Origin: Parvibaculum sp.
GTDB taxonomy: Bacteria > Pseudomonadota > Alphaproteobacteria > Parvibaculales > Parvibaculaceae
NCBI GenBank assembly: GCA_030649335.1
Contig: JAUSLL010000018.1
Location: 1 to 64,000, forward strand
Length of the DNA stretch: 64,000 nt
Direction: 5' to 3'
Shown: positions 7,100-15,077 of the stretch, in pieces
How the letters are laid out: every line of letters starts with the position of its first letter
How positions within the stretch are numbered: position 1 is the stretch's first letter
The notes under the pieces: model-generated
The model's input: the letters and a program-made list of their open reading frames with translations, nothing else
Database searches by the model: none
What the model was told of the DNA's origin: nothing
Position numbers and translations under genes: made by a program

Positions 7100-7512
7100 C
7101 ACGCACGCCCTTCCGCGCGACGCTTGCGCCACTTGCGGACCTGCGCCGAATTCATGCGGCCATTGCGCTGTATCGCTTCCATCGCTTCCGCTTCGGCGAT
7201 GATTTCGGACGCGGAGCGGGTGCGAACCGGCAAGGCGGCGCGGCTCGCGTCGTGGCGCTGCACGCGTTTCAGCCCGCAACGGTCGGCAAACTCGACACAT
7301 GCGCCGCCCTTCGTGCCTTGCAGCAAGGCGAGGACATAAATCGGTCGCGTGTCTGCGTCAGATACCGGAGAACGTCGCGTCAGTTTTGACGCTTGGCGGG
7401 CAAGGAAAGCGTCGAGCGCGAAGCACGCGTCGGCCAACTTGTGCGCGTAGGGGCGGAGCGTGGCGCGGATCATGTCGGCGCGGCGGTCGGGCATTGTGAA
7501 TGTGATGGTCAT
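7099..7512 (-). CDS. Phage hypothetical protein
   Basis: 137 residues. GGGAAAA precedes ATG 7512, which overlaps the previous stop (ATGA). A helical N-terminus is followed by a basic C-terminal end (MNSAQVRKWRKRRAEGRA). The coding DNA contains a one-mismatch copy of the dispersed palindrome (7378-7391), perhaps by chance. No family recognised. Confidence 0.5.
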   Translation of the reverse strand: MTITFTMPDRRADMIRATLRPYAHKLADACFALDAFLARQASKLTRRSPVSDADTRPIYVLALLQGTKGGACVEFADRCGLKRVQRHDASRAALPVRTRSASEIIAEAEAMEAIQRNGRMNSAQVRKWRKRRAEGRA

Positions 7513-7658
7513 TTATGTTTTCCCATTTTTGCGGCGCGGACCCGTCGCGCCTCGATGATTTTGTCAACCCATTGCGGCGCGTAGTGTTCGCGCGTCGCAA
7601 TGCGGGCAAGCTGTTCGCGGGTTCGGGCCGCTGCCACTTCGTCGCGGGTCGCGGTCAT
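7509..7658 (-). CDS. 49-residue basic phage protein
   Basis: ATG 7658 to TGA 7509, ATGA-coupled at both ends. Begins MTATRDEVAAARTREQLARI and ends in a basic tail (VRAAKMGKHK). Too short for domain recognition; coupling at both ends makes it credible. Confidence 0.5.
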   Translation of the reverse strand: MTATRDEVAAARTREQLARIATREHYAPQWVDKIIEARRVRAAKMGKHK

Positions 7659-7885
7659 ATCGCCACCCCGCCGCGCGTGTTCCAACGCTGCGCCAGCGCC
7701 TTTTCCGTCTGATCAATAAGCACGGGGCCGACGGGGCACTTCGGGGATGAACAGCAGCCAATAAACCCGCCGACATGAGTGCCGCGCGGCGTCACGGAAA
7801 TTTCTGACGCGCAAAACGGGCACGGCTCGAATTTCACGTAATTGGCCGCCGCATCTGTCGGGCCGGTATCAACAACAAGCGACAT
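7655..7885 (-). CDS. Lar-like restriction-alleviation zinc protein
   Basis: 76 residues from ATG 7885, with GAGGG 7 bases upstream. PCPFCASE, then CCSSPKCPVGP and the end ALAQRWNTR match the Lar family: two cysteine pairs and a terminal A-x-W-N-x-R. Rac-prophage Lar lessens type I restriction. Two methyltransferase genes in the same operon fit an anti-restriction role. The nearest dispersed palindrome (7954) is in its upstream region. Confidence 0.65.
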   Translation of the reverse strand: MSLVVDTGPTDAAANYVKFEPCPFCASEISVTPRGTHVGGFIGCCSSPKCPVGPVLIDQTEKALAQRWNTRGGVAI

Positions 7886-7953
7886 CTTCAATCCCTCATT
7901 CCATCATTTTTCCGTCTGCGTTAAAACGTATTCCGTAAAAATAACGGAGTCAA

Positions 7954-7967
7954 CGTCAATTTTGACG
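7954..7967. promoter_or_regulatory. Dispersed palindromic operator, copy 2 (exact)
   Basis: CGTCAATTTTGACG, extended to AACGTCAA-TT-TTGACGTT. It lies between the primase stop (7968) and the Lar-like gene, a position to block read-through or a downstream promoter. Read leftward it is preceded by GCGCGGATAA, which is shared with the copy at 12060. Confidence 0.75.
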
Positions 7968-10775
7968 TTATCCGCGCAACCAAGAAAGCGGCAGCCAAAC
8001 GGCGCGGGATTTGTCGAAACGGGAAAAGGAAATCGGCGACTTTCCGGATTTTTGAGCGCCTGGAATGGCGGACAAGGTGCGGCTCCACCCCGAAGCCCAA
8101 GGCGAGCCGGAAAGCACTTTCGACAAGCCGGAATGTTTGTTTGCGACCCACAAGCCACCATCGGCGAGTCGCAGTCCGAGACGTTGCAAAACCTTCTCCG
8201 CGCGGTCGCCGTACAGGTCGCCAGCCGCGCCATTGACTGCCATTTCGAGCAATTCCGACACGGTGAATTCCTCCGCCCTGCCCTGGTCAATCGTGGCGCG
8301 TTCGCGGTGTTGCATGATCCGCGCAATAAGCTGGCGTTCGTCGCCATCGTCACGGCCCACAGGCCCGACATCGTTAAAGCCCTTGTCTTGCAGCCACTTC
8401 AGCGCGGCGCTGTATTCAATATGCCCCGTGCTGTGCAGCAAATATGCCCCGGCGAGCATCGGCCCGTATTGCTGGCCCGCGCGCATCGATCCGAAATAGG
8501 CCGCAGCGGCGCGCGTGAACACTTCGCAATTGTGTTGCAGCGCGACCAAGTTGCGGACCGTGCGCGCAATCATTCCGGCGATGTATTCCGGCGAAAGCGT
8601 CTCGCTCAATAGCCGCGACAGCGTTTCCCATTTCGCCGTCATGGCTTCCGCCGCGGCATCATCTGCGGCGTGTATAGGCATCAAGGCGAGTTGCGTGATG
8701 CGCGTTTCGTCGGCGTGAAATTCAATCGACGGATTTACTGACGAAAATATGAAACATGATCGCACGCGAAAGCCCTTGGCCTTGTGCGCCGATCCGCCCT
8801 TGACGATTTCGCCGCCTGAATCCGTCGATGAAACGCGGGCCAAGTCGATGATGGTGCGGATACGTGCGCGGGTCGCATCGTCTTTGCCTTCGGCTTCGTC
8901 GAACAGCACGGGGCGGGCATCGTATTCCAATGATTGCCGGATTCCCGCCTCGGTCGTGGCGCCCTCGACGATGAAGGCCAGCGGCGAAATGAGCGGCCCG
9001 ACGAAGCGTGTCATAACTGACGTCTTGCCGGATCCTGACGGGCCGACGATCCAGATATGCGGACGCCACGGCAAGACGCCGCAGACCGGCGCGACGACAC
9101 AAGCCCCGGCGAGCAAGTAAGCATGGAGCGGCGACTCCCAGCTAAATTCGCGGGCCATGTCGAGCGTCTTGATCGCGTCACGGTTTTGCAGCGGGGCAGA
9201 CAGGTCCAAATCGACGGACTCGCCGGTTTCGTAAACGAATCCGGTTTTCATGGTTTGGACATCGACGAAAGCCTCATCGACCCACAGCGCGTCGCCCATG
9301 TGAAACACGTTCCGGCCCGCATCGATCCACGCCCCACGGCCACGCCTTTTGCGCTGGCCATTGAAAACGCCGCATTTCATGGATGCTTGAATCAGAGCAT
9401 TCGCGGCGAGGCTCCAATCGACGCGGCCCTTTTCGTCTTGGTAACGCGATTGCCAAAACTGGAACGGGGCGAGGAAAAATAAATTATTTGAAGTGTGCCC
9501 CGCCGCGGTCAGTTCGATGATTTGGCCGCCACTTGCGGGCAGATATGAACAGACGCCGCGGTCATAGCCCAAAAGGCGGAACGGTTGATCGTCGGCCCGC
9601 GTGCCTGGGTCGCTTGGTTCGAATACGTCGCCGCCGTCATGCCCGTCATGGGCCGGAATTTCGTCATGGTGCGGCGGTTCGTCATTCGGCGCGGCTGCGG
9701 CGGGCTCATAAACCGGCCCGCGCGCCCTTGCGGCGGCCACGGCCGTTTTAAGCCATATCCACGCATCGGCGGGGGTCACGGATTCCGCTTCCATATCGGC
9801 GGCGTCCCATCCGTCGCGCCTCCCGTCGGGTCGATCGATGACGACGATTTTTGCGACGCCGTGCAACAATTCGGCGACGCGGCGCATGGCCAGAAACCCG
9901 CCCTGCTCCGCCCAAGGCATTTCGGTGCCGATGTTGTCGCCGGTTTTATAGGCTTGAGTATCGGCATCGGGCCACGCCACGACGTTGCGGCCCGCAAGGG
10001 CAGACCATTCCGCACGGTCCACGCTATTTGTGCCGTTGGGCCACGTCACGGCGACCATATCGGGAAAGAGGCGCGACGCAGCGGCGGCGGCTTTTTCGCC
10101 CTCGCACAAGATGACGGCTTTGTCGGGCCGCTGTGCGAGTTGGTCCAAATTCATAAGCGGGCGCGGTTGCGGAAAGCTGACATCGACCCAGCCTGTGAAA
10201 CCTTCGGGGCCTTCGCAATACGTCAGAGTCGGCGCGATCTTGACGCGCTTCCCCGCATCGTCGGTCCATTCCTGCCGGATAACGATGCCGAGCAATCCGC
10301 CGTCGCGGTCCCTGTAGGGCCATGCCGCCGCTATTTGGCGCTCGACATATTTGCCCGACTTGTGCTGATAAAACTTGGCGCGCCCGTTTTTGATAGGGTC
10401 CGGCGCGTCTTTCGGGACCGGCATTACGGCCCGATATTCACTGGCGTCTGACTTCGGGTCAGCTGCGACGGGCGCGGCGCGCTTCTCCGGATCCGGCACA
10501 TATTCGCCGGTGATGACCTCGACGGCGGGGCGAAACTCCGCGCCCGTGATTTTCATAACAAAATCGATGATGTCGCCGTGTTCGCCGCAGCCGTGACAGT
10601 GCCAGAATTGCTTAGCATCGACGACGGAAAATGATGGCGTCTTCTCGCCGTGAAACGGGCACAGCGCGGAGTATTCCGAACCCTTCTTTTTCAGGTCGAT
10701 ATATCGCCCGACGATTTCCGAGACTTTGAATTTGGCGCGGATTTCGTCGGTGTTGATTTTGGTGCGGGGGGTCAA
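7968..10775 (-). CDS. Phage DNA primase-helicase (CHC2 zinc finger, TOPRIM-like, ATPase)
   Basis: 935 residues. Residues 39-63 carry a CHC2 zinc finger (CPFHG, WHCHGCG). A TOPRIM-like core follows, with CEGEKA at 224-229 and WPDAD at 268-272. A linker rich in Asp/His/Pro (355-400) leads to a helicase-type ATPase with Walker A GPSGSGKT (578-585), Walker B LFDEAE (624-629) and a FIFSSVNPS sensor segment. It should prime and unwind phage DNA at the fork. The start is TTG 10775, chosen because AAGGGG is upstream and it overlaps the VRR-NUC stop (TTGA). Largest gene of the prophage in view. Confidence 0.85.
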   Translation of the reverse strand: MTPRTKINTDEIRAKFKVSEIVGRYIDLKKKGSEYSALCPFHGEKTPSFSVVDAKQFWHCHGCGEHGDIIDFVMKITGAEFRPAVEVITGEYVPDPEKRAAPVAADPKSDASEYRAVMPVPKDAPDPIKNGRAKFYQHKSGKYVERQIAAAWPYRDRDGGLLGIVIRQEWTDDAGKRVKIAPTLTYCEGPEGFTGWVDVSFPQPRPLMNLDQLAQRPDKAVILCEGEKAAAAASRLFPDMVAVTWPNGTNSVDRAEWSALAGRNVVAWPDADTQAYKTGDNIGTEMPWAEQGGFLAMRRVAELLHGVAKIVVIDRPDGRRDGWDAADMEAESVTPADAWIWLKTAVAAARARGPVYEPAAAAPNDEPPHHDEIPAHDGHDGGDVFEPSDPGTRADDQPFRLLGYDRGVCSYLPASGGQIIELTAAGHTSNNLFFLAPFQFWQSRYQDEKGRVDWSLAANALIQASMKCGVFNGQRKRRGRGAWIDAGRNVFHMGDALWVDEAFVDVQTMKTGFVYETGESVDLDLSAPLQNRDAIKTLDMAREFSWESPLHAYLLAGACVVAPVCGVLPWRPHIWIVGPSGSGKTSVMTRFVGPLISPLAFIVEGATTEAGIRQSLEYDARPVLFDEAEGKDDATRARIRTIIDLARVSSTDSGGEIVKGGSAHKAKGFRVRSCFIFSSVNPSIEFHADETRITQLALMPIHAADDAAAEAMTAKWETLSRLLSETLSPEYIAGMIARTVRNLVALQHNCEVFTRAAAAYFGSMRAGQQYGPMLAGAYLLHSTGHIEYSAALKWLQDKGFNDVGPVGRDDGDERQLIARIMQHRERATIDQGRAEEFTVSELLEMAVNGAAGDLYGDRAEKVLQRLGLRLADGGLWVANKHSGLSKVLSGSPWASGWSRTLSAIPGAQKSGKSPISFSRFDKSRAVWLPLSWLRG

Positions 10776-11161
10776 ATCTTAATCCCCTTCACCGCGTCGG
10801 CGGGATCGCGGGCCACGACGTATGCCGCGCCGAACGCCGTTGCGACGCGCTCGAATTTGGTTTGCAACTCGGATTGTCTACCCTTGCCTGATTTACATTC
10901 GACCGTGATGTAGCGCCCGATCGTCTGGCCCACCATTTCCGGCGTTATGGTGATGCGCTGGAATCCTATGATGTCGCCCGACCCCGGCACGCCGAACGCG
11001 ACGCGGCGCGGGTCAGCGATAAGCACGGACCCGTTGCGCATGAATTGTGGTCGCCCCATCCATGCGACGCCCGTGTTATTCCGCCACGCGCGGACGTCGG
11101 GATCGGCGCTCAAGGCGAGAATGGTTTGCTTTACAAGATGGGTTGCCGCGCTGTCGGTCAT
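10772..11161 (-). CDS. VRR-NUC domain nuclease
   Basis: 129 residues from ATG 11161 (ATGA overlap with the ORF ending at 11158). WRNNTGVAWM, then GVPGSGDIIGFQ, YITVECKSGKGRQSELQ and AAYVVARDPADA match the VRR-NUC fold: D in GD-I-G, then E-x-K in VECKSG, as catalytic PD-(D/E)XK residues. Typical of phage structure-specific nucleases near primase and helicase genes. The same frame is open upstream into the methyltransferase, so a fused product is possible. Confidence 0.75.
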   Translation of the reverse strand: MTDSAATHLVKQTILALSADPDVRAWRNNTGVAWMGRPQFMRNGSVLIADPRRVAFGVPGSGDIIGFQRITITPEMVGQTIGRYITVECKSGKGRQSELQTKFERVATAFGAAYVVARDPADAVKGIKI

Positions 11162-12046
11162 GCGAGTTTGCCTTGCTTGTCGAGCGTTTCGACCATCTGG
11201 ATTCTTGTGCCGATCCAGCGCATACAATTTACCGCCATTGAGTTGCCGAGCGCCTTGTATCGCGGGCCATCGGCGGCGGGCTTGCCGCGCACTTCTATGA
11301 GCGTGTAACGGCGCGGAAACCCTTGCAAAGATTCGCATTCTTCGGGTGTGAGGCGGCGCACGGCCCAAGGTTGCGCGACGCATGACCGCGACGAACCGCC
11401 TGACGCGGCGCGGCGGAGAATCCCGGCGCAAGCCTTCGGGCTCAAATAGAACCGCTGCGGCACGTCGCCAGTCTCCAATATATCCGACAATGAACAGACG
11501 CCGGCGTCTTTGAGGGACAGCCCGTCCAAACCCGTCCACTCGGCAATATTGAGCGTCAAGCACTCGGTATGCGAGCCCGTAAGCGTTCCGGTATCCTGGG
11601 ATGATTCCGAAGTTGGACCATCCGCCGTCGGGGACATCGACGACTTGGCCGCTGAACAATCCCAAAATTGTTGCAAAGTCTTGTCCGGCGTTGCTCGAAA
11701 GAACGACGGGGACATTTTCCCAAAGGAGCCAGCGGGGGCGAAGTTTTGCAGCAATGCGGCCAAACTCAAGCGAAAGGTTGCCACGGTCGCCATCGAGTCC
11801 GGCACGCAACCCCGCGATGCTGAAATCTTGGCAGGGGGTTCCGCCGACAATAATGTCAACTGTGTCATTGATTTTCCAGTCATCGTGTTTTGTCATGTCG
11901 CCGAAGTTCGGCACGTCGGGATAGCGCGCGGCCAAAACGGCGCACGGGAATTTTTCGATTTCGGAAAAGCCGACCGGCTTCCATCCCAAGGGATGCCACG
12001 CGACGGATGCGGCTTCGATGCCGCTGCATATCGAAAGATAATTCAT
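10772..12046 (-). CDS. dcm: DNA cytosine-5 methyltransferase, motifs I-VIII, frame runs on into VRR-NUC
   Basis: ATG 12046 overlaps the stop of the adenine methyltransferase (ATGA). Motif I is SICSGIEAASVAW, motif IV GGTPCQDFS with the catalytic Cys, motif VI LLWENV and motif VIII QRRRRLFIVG. After about residue 215 (FEPEGLRRDSPPRR) similarity stops: the target-recognition region usual between motifs VIII and IX is absent, and motifs IX and X lie in the +1 frame. This frame has no stop and continues through the VRR-NUC gene to 10772, giving 424 codons. Either an internal deletion inactivated the enzyme or frameshifting makes it. Host or phage DNA protection is the expected role. Confidence 0.6.
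   Translation of the reverse strand: MNYLSICSGIEAASVAWHPLGWKPVGFSEIEKFPCAVLAARYPDVPNFGDMTKHDDWKINDTVDIIVGGTPCQDFSIAGLRAGLDGDRGNLSLEFGRIAAKLRPRWLLWENVPVVLSSNAGQDFATILGLFSGQVVDVPDGGWSNFGIIPGYRNAYGLAYRVLDAQYCRVDGFGRAVPQRRRRLFIVGYIGDWRRAAAVLFEPEGLRRDSPPRRVRRFVAVMRRATLGRAPPHTRRMRIFARVSAPLHAHRSARQARRRWPAIQGARQLNGGKLYALDRHKNPDGRNARQARQTRMTDSAATHLVKQTILALSADPDVRAWRNNTGVAWMGRPQFMRNGSVLIADPRRVAFGVPGSGDIIGFQRITITPEMVGQTIGRYITVECKSGKGRQSELQTKFERVATAFGAAYVVARDPADAVKGIKI
11158..11868 (-). CDS. ORF overlapping dcm in another frame; carries methyltransferase motifs IX and X
   Basis: 236 residues from ATG 11868, in the +1 frame relative to the dcm frame. Residues to about 155 (ending CSLSDILETGDVPQRFYLSP then KACAGILRRA) resemble a phage protein I have seen overlapping cytosine methyltransferase genes. 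The rest (RRLTPEECESLQGFP, ADGPRYKALGNSMAVN) is the C-terminal part of a cytosine-5 methyltransferase: motif IX region and motif X. So this frame holds both an overlapping protein and the missing end of the enzyme. It may be expressed itself or reached by frameshifting. Confidence 0.5.
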   Translation of the reverse strand: MTQLTLLSAEPPAKISASRGCVPDSMATVATFRLSLAALLQNFAPAGSFGKMSPSFFRATPDKTLQQFWDCSAAKSSMSPTADGPTSESSQDTGTLTGSHTECLTLNIAEWTGLDGLSLKDAGVCSLSDILETGDVPQRFYLSPKACAGILRRAASGGSSRSCVAQPWAVRRLTPEECESLQGFPRRYTLIEVRGKPAADGPRYKALGNSMAVNCMRWIGTRIQMVETLDKQGKLA

Positions 12047-12789
12047 GCCTGCCCCATATCGTCAGATTTGACGTTATCCGCGCGGAATAAATCCGGACGT
12101 TCGCCCCATCTTGAAAGCCGTTCGCAGGCAACGTCGAACCACTTTTCAGATGATTCAATCCCGATGAAAGCGCGGCCAGATTCCAGCGCGGCGACGCCCG
12201 TTGTGCCGGTGCCCATAAAAGGATCCAGAACCGTCGCGCCTGCATCGGTTGAATTTGTGATGTAGTGCTTCATCAAGGCGACGGGCTTTTCCGTCGGATG
12301 CAGCGTGACATCGACTTGCGGGCAGCGAATGAGTTGCTTCGCGCCCTTGTCGGTTATGCCGCGCGCCCTGCCCTTCCATGAGTAAATCGTGAATTCCAGA
12401 TTCTTCATGTACCAGCGATTAGGCGTCGCGGTGCCCTTGTCCCAGACGAGCAAATTATGAAACTTGAATCCGGCATTAAGCATCGCGTTTTGTGCCGCGT
12501 TTTGGTTCTTGTCGTTTGCCATGACATAGGCGTCGGCATCATCGGCGAGTGCGGCGAAGGCGAGCGGCATCCAGTCGGAAAATTCGATGTCGCAATCGAC
12601 GATGCCGCCGTCGTTGTCATAAACTTCGACCGCGAAGACACCGCCCATTTCGCCGGTATATTTCCCACCCGCCGTCAGCCTGTACGGCGGATCGCTGCAA
12701 AGCACTTTCGCGCCGCGAATACGCGGAAGCACGTCGCGGCAGTCAGCGAGATATAGCGTCGCCGCGCCTATTGTTTCGACTCTTGTCAT
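12043..12789 (-). CDS. DNA adenine/cytosine-N4 methyltransferase (DPPY type)
   Basis: 248 residues from ATG 12789 (ATGA overlap with the cupin-like gene). SDPPYRL near residue 33 is the catalytic motif IV and LDPFMGTGTTGVAAL near 190 is the AdoMet-binding motif I, the order of the beta class. HPTEKPVALM between them is characteristic. It would modify phage or host DNA against restriction. Its last codons contain a one-mismatch copy of the palindrome (12060). The target sequence cannot be read from the gene. Confidence 0.85.
   Translation of the reverse strand: MTRVETIGAATLYLADCRDVLPRIRGAKVLCSDPPYRLTAGGKYTGEMGGVFAVEVYDNDGGIVDCDIEFSDWMPLAFAALADDADAYVMANDKNQNAAQNAMLNAGFKFHNLLVWDKGTATPNRWYMKNLEFTIYSWKGRARGITDKGAKQLIRCPQVDVTLHPTEKPVALMKHYITNSTDAGATVLDPFMGTGTTGVAALESGRAFIGIESSEKWFDVACERLSRWGERPDLFRADNVKSDDMGQA
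12060..12073. promoter_or_regulatory. Dispersed palindromic operator, copy 3 (one mismatch)
   Basis: CGTCAGATTTGACG, inside the end of the adenine methyltransferase gene and 14 bases before the dcm start. Read leftward it has GCGCGGATAACG in front, the same extension as the copy at 7954. Confidence 0.55.
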
Positions 12790-13274
12790 TCCCCACAGCC
12801 TCGCCCGACTGCGCCGATGTCCCGCGCGTCGACGAATTCCTGCCACGGACGCCACCCCTTCGGGCAATGGAAGCCCCATTCACGGATGCGCGGGCCGGTG
12901 ATGAACAGGGTCCAGCATGGCGTATTTGTGTCGCCTAATTCGAGGCGGTGCGCCACGGTCGCGCGGCGGAACACAATCGAACCGGCGCGGCGCAACTTGG
13001 GCCGATACTCTCCCGCGACGTACTCCCAATAAAACCCCTGCAACACAATCGAAATGTTGAACCACGGATGATCGTGCAGCGCCGTGTCGTCATCGCTGCG
13101 CAAGATTTGATGCAAATAGATATTGCCGAACGCGTTGCGCGGCACGACAAACCATCGATTTAACTGCGGATTTACAGCGCCGCCGATGATGAAATCCGGC
13201 GCGCGTCGCACAAGCGAATAGCAACGCATGATAAGCAGGCACAAAAGCACGCAAATAAATGAAACGAATAACAT
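12786..13274 (-). CDS. Membrane-anchored cupin-like phage protein
   Basis: 162 residues from ATG 13274, with GAGGGGG upstream and overlapping the helicase stop (TGATG). An N-terminal helix (LFVSFICVLLCLLIMRCY) anchors a cupin-like beta barrel: LHDHPWFNISIVLQG, GSIVFRRATVAHRLEL and WTLFITG carry the two histidine-bearing cupin motifs. The end WGFHCPKGWRPWQEFV matches a widespread phage family of this type. Substrate unknown. Confidence 0.6.
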   Translation of the reverse strand: MLFVSFICVLLCLLIMRCYSLVRRAPDFIIGGAVNPQLNRWFVVPRNAFGNIYLHQILRSDDDTALHDHPWFNISIVLQGFYWEYVAGEYRPKLRRAGSIVFRRATVAHRLELGDTNTPCWTLFITGPRIREWGFHCPKGWRPWQEFVDARDIGAVGRGCGE

Positions 13275-14809
13275 CAATTCCCCCTCGCTGTTGCAATGAA
13301 TGGCAGTTCCGCGCCGCGCTTCGCGTCGTCTTTTCTTTTCCGCGCCTCGACGATGATGCGGGCCCGCGCCGCTGCCTTTTGCGGTGAATTCCCGTCGCGG
13401 CGTCGGAATAATTCGGTCAGCGATTGCAGGTCTTTCGCCATGCCTTGCTCGCGGTATCTCGCGCGACTGACGGCGACGTGATCCACTTCGATCAATTCGC
13501 CGTCGACTTGCTCCGGGCTGTTCGATTTTGTCGGTGCCGCCGCGCCGCAATGGGGGCAGAATTCAAGCGCCGATGCGTATGACGCGAAACATTCGAGGCA
13601 AATCGTGATGGCATTAGCTGGCGTTAAATCCCGCTCGCCCGCCGCACCTTTTCTTTTCTTGCGACCGTCGAGGCTCCACTCGATTTCGTCTTCGGGGAAG
13701 CCCAGATTCGGACGCCAAACGCCGTTGACGGTTTGGCCGCAGTTCCCGACGTGATCGATGATGTAAGCGAATTCTTTGCCGGGATAGCGACGCAGCACGC
13801 GGCCCATTTGCTGCCGGTGCATCGCTATGGATTTTGTTGGCCGCAACAGGATGGCGGCTGCGACGATCGGGACGTCGGTGCCTTCATTGACGATGTTGCA
13901 ACTCGTGATGCCGTGCAGCGTGCCGTCGCCAAGACCACGGATCGCGGCGTGACGCTCGACGTCCGGCGTGTTGCCGTCGACACTTTTGACGCGATACCCC
14001 GCCGCGACGAATTCTTCGGCGACGTGCTTGGCATGTGCCACATTGGCGCAAAACGCGATGAAGGGCTGCCCGTTGCAAATCCGCGCGTAATGCGCGATGG
14101 CGTCGCCGGTGATTTGTCGCCGGTCCAGAAGCGCGGCGGCTTCGGCTGCGTTATAGTCCCCGCCCTTGGTGTGGAGAGACAACAAGTCGAGCGATACCGG
14201 CGGCGAAAAGACACGGGGCCTTGCGAGCCATCCCGCATCAATGAGTGAGCCCACAGTCGGACCCTGCACCATGCTCGTATAGATGCCGCCGGAATTGACG
14301 CCCAAGCCCTTGCCGTCGAGCCGTTCCGGCGTTGCGGTCAATCCGAGCCACTTGGCATCGGGCATGGCATCGACAAGCCTGCGCCACGTACCGGCGGCGG
14401 CGTGATGGCCTTCATCTAGGAAGCCAAGGTCGAATTTTTCAATCGTGTCGAGCCGCCGTGCAATGGTCTGGATCGATGCCACGCTTGACGGGGCTTCCGA
14501 GTTGTAAAACCCGCGCCCGACCTCCGCGATTTGTTCCCGAATGGCATGGCGTCTGACGGAATCCGGCGCGTCGATCCGGTGCCAGACGCCTTCGCGTGCC
14601 AGCGCAAGCGACGTCTGCACGACAAGTTCCTGCCGGTGAACGATGAGCCCGCAGCTATTTCCCTTTTGCTGCGCCGCATTCACGATAAATGCCATTACTT
14701 TCGTTTTGCCCGCGCCTGTCGGCGCAACGGCAAGCGGCGCGGTGCTTCCCTGTGAGAAGTCGGCCCGAATGTCGGCAATAAATTTCTTTTGATAGTCGCG
14801 GAGTGTCAT
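13274..14809 (-). CDS. Superfamily 2 DEAD/DEAH-like DNA helicase
   Basis: 511 residues. Walker A APTGAGKTKVM (about 30-40), motif II DEGH near 130, motif III LTATPERLDG, and a C-terminal helicase domain with VNEGTDVP and QQMGRVLRRYPGKE (motif VI). A CxxC/CxxC knuckle (CLECFASYASALEFCPHCG) follows near residue 400. It most resembles RadD/UvsW-type ATP-dependent helicases that remodel forks. First gene of the leftward replication operon; ATG 14809 has GGGAA close upstream. Confidence 0.85.
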   Translation of the reverse strand: MTLRDYQKKFIADIRADFSQGSTAPLAVAPTGAGKTKVMAFIVNAAQQKGNSCGLIVHRQELVVQTSLALAREGVWHRIDAPDSVRRHAIREQIAEVGRGFYNSEAPSSVASIQTIARRLDTIEKFDLGFLDEGHHAAAGTWRRLVDAMPDAKWLGLTATPERLDGKGLGVNSGGIYTSMVQGPTVGSLIDAGWLARPRVFSPPVSLDLLSLHTKGGDYNAAEAAALLDRRQITGDAIAHYARICNGQPFIAFCANVAHAKHVAEEFVAAGYRVKSVDGNTPDVERHAAIRGLGDGTLHGITSCNIVNEGTDVPIVAAAILLRPTKSIAMHRQQMGRVLRRYPGKEFAYIIDHVGNCGQTVNGVWRPNLGFPEDEIEWSLDGRKKRKGAAGERDLTPANAITICLECFASYASALEFCPHCGAAAPTKSNSPEQVDGELIEVDHVAVSRARYREQGMAKDLQSLTELFRRRDGNSPQKAAARARIIVEARKRKDDAKRGAELPFIATARGN

Positions 14810-14907
14810 CGGGTTCCCGTCCGAATGTTGGCCAGGCGAGGCGATGGGAACCCTTAAACCGCGTTGCCCGCTATTCTTGGAATCGCCCGCCTGACCGACC
14901 CGAAGGA

Positions 14908-14925
14908 AACGTCAAATTTGACGTT
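14908..14925. promoter_or_regulatory. Dispersed palindromic operator, copy 4 (18-bp perfect palindrome)
   Basis: AACGTCAAA-TTTGACGTT is perfectly symmetric. It lies in the 268-base gap between the divergent helicase and repressor genes. Read leftward, TTGACA (14932-14927) is followed by 17 bases of this palindrome and a poor -10 (TTTCCT), so it may sit in a weak leftward promoter. Best candidate for the repressor's main operator. Confidence 0.75.
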
Positions 14926-15010
14926 ATGTCAACGGCGGAAAAAGCGAAGCGTGACGGGCTGACAAAAAATTGCGCAGTTTACCTAGTAATGCTGTGGATT
15001 AATTCGTAAT

Positions 15011-15039
15011 TTGACGTAAAAGTAAAAAGAGCCTATTTT
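15011..15039 (+). promoter_or_regulatory. Promoter of the repressor gene
   Basis: TTGACG (15011-15016), 17-base spacer, TATTTT (15034-15039). A half-site of the palindrome (CGTAATTTGACG, 15005-15016) overlaps the -35 box, which would allow autoregulation. Confidence 0.65.
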
Positions 15040-15077
15040 CCGGCACCTGTTGAGTAAACCGAGTTATGGAGACGCTA

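Noticed and set aside
13275-13550. N-terminal extension of the cupin-like gene
   Set aside because: It overlaps the end of the helicase gene; GAGGGGG before ATG 13274 decides the start.
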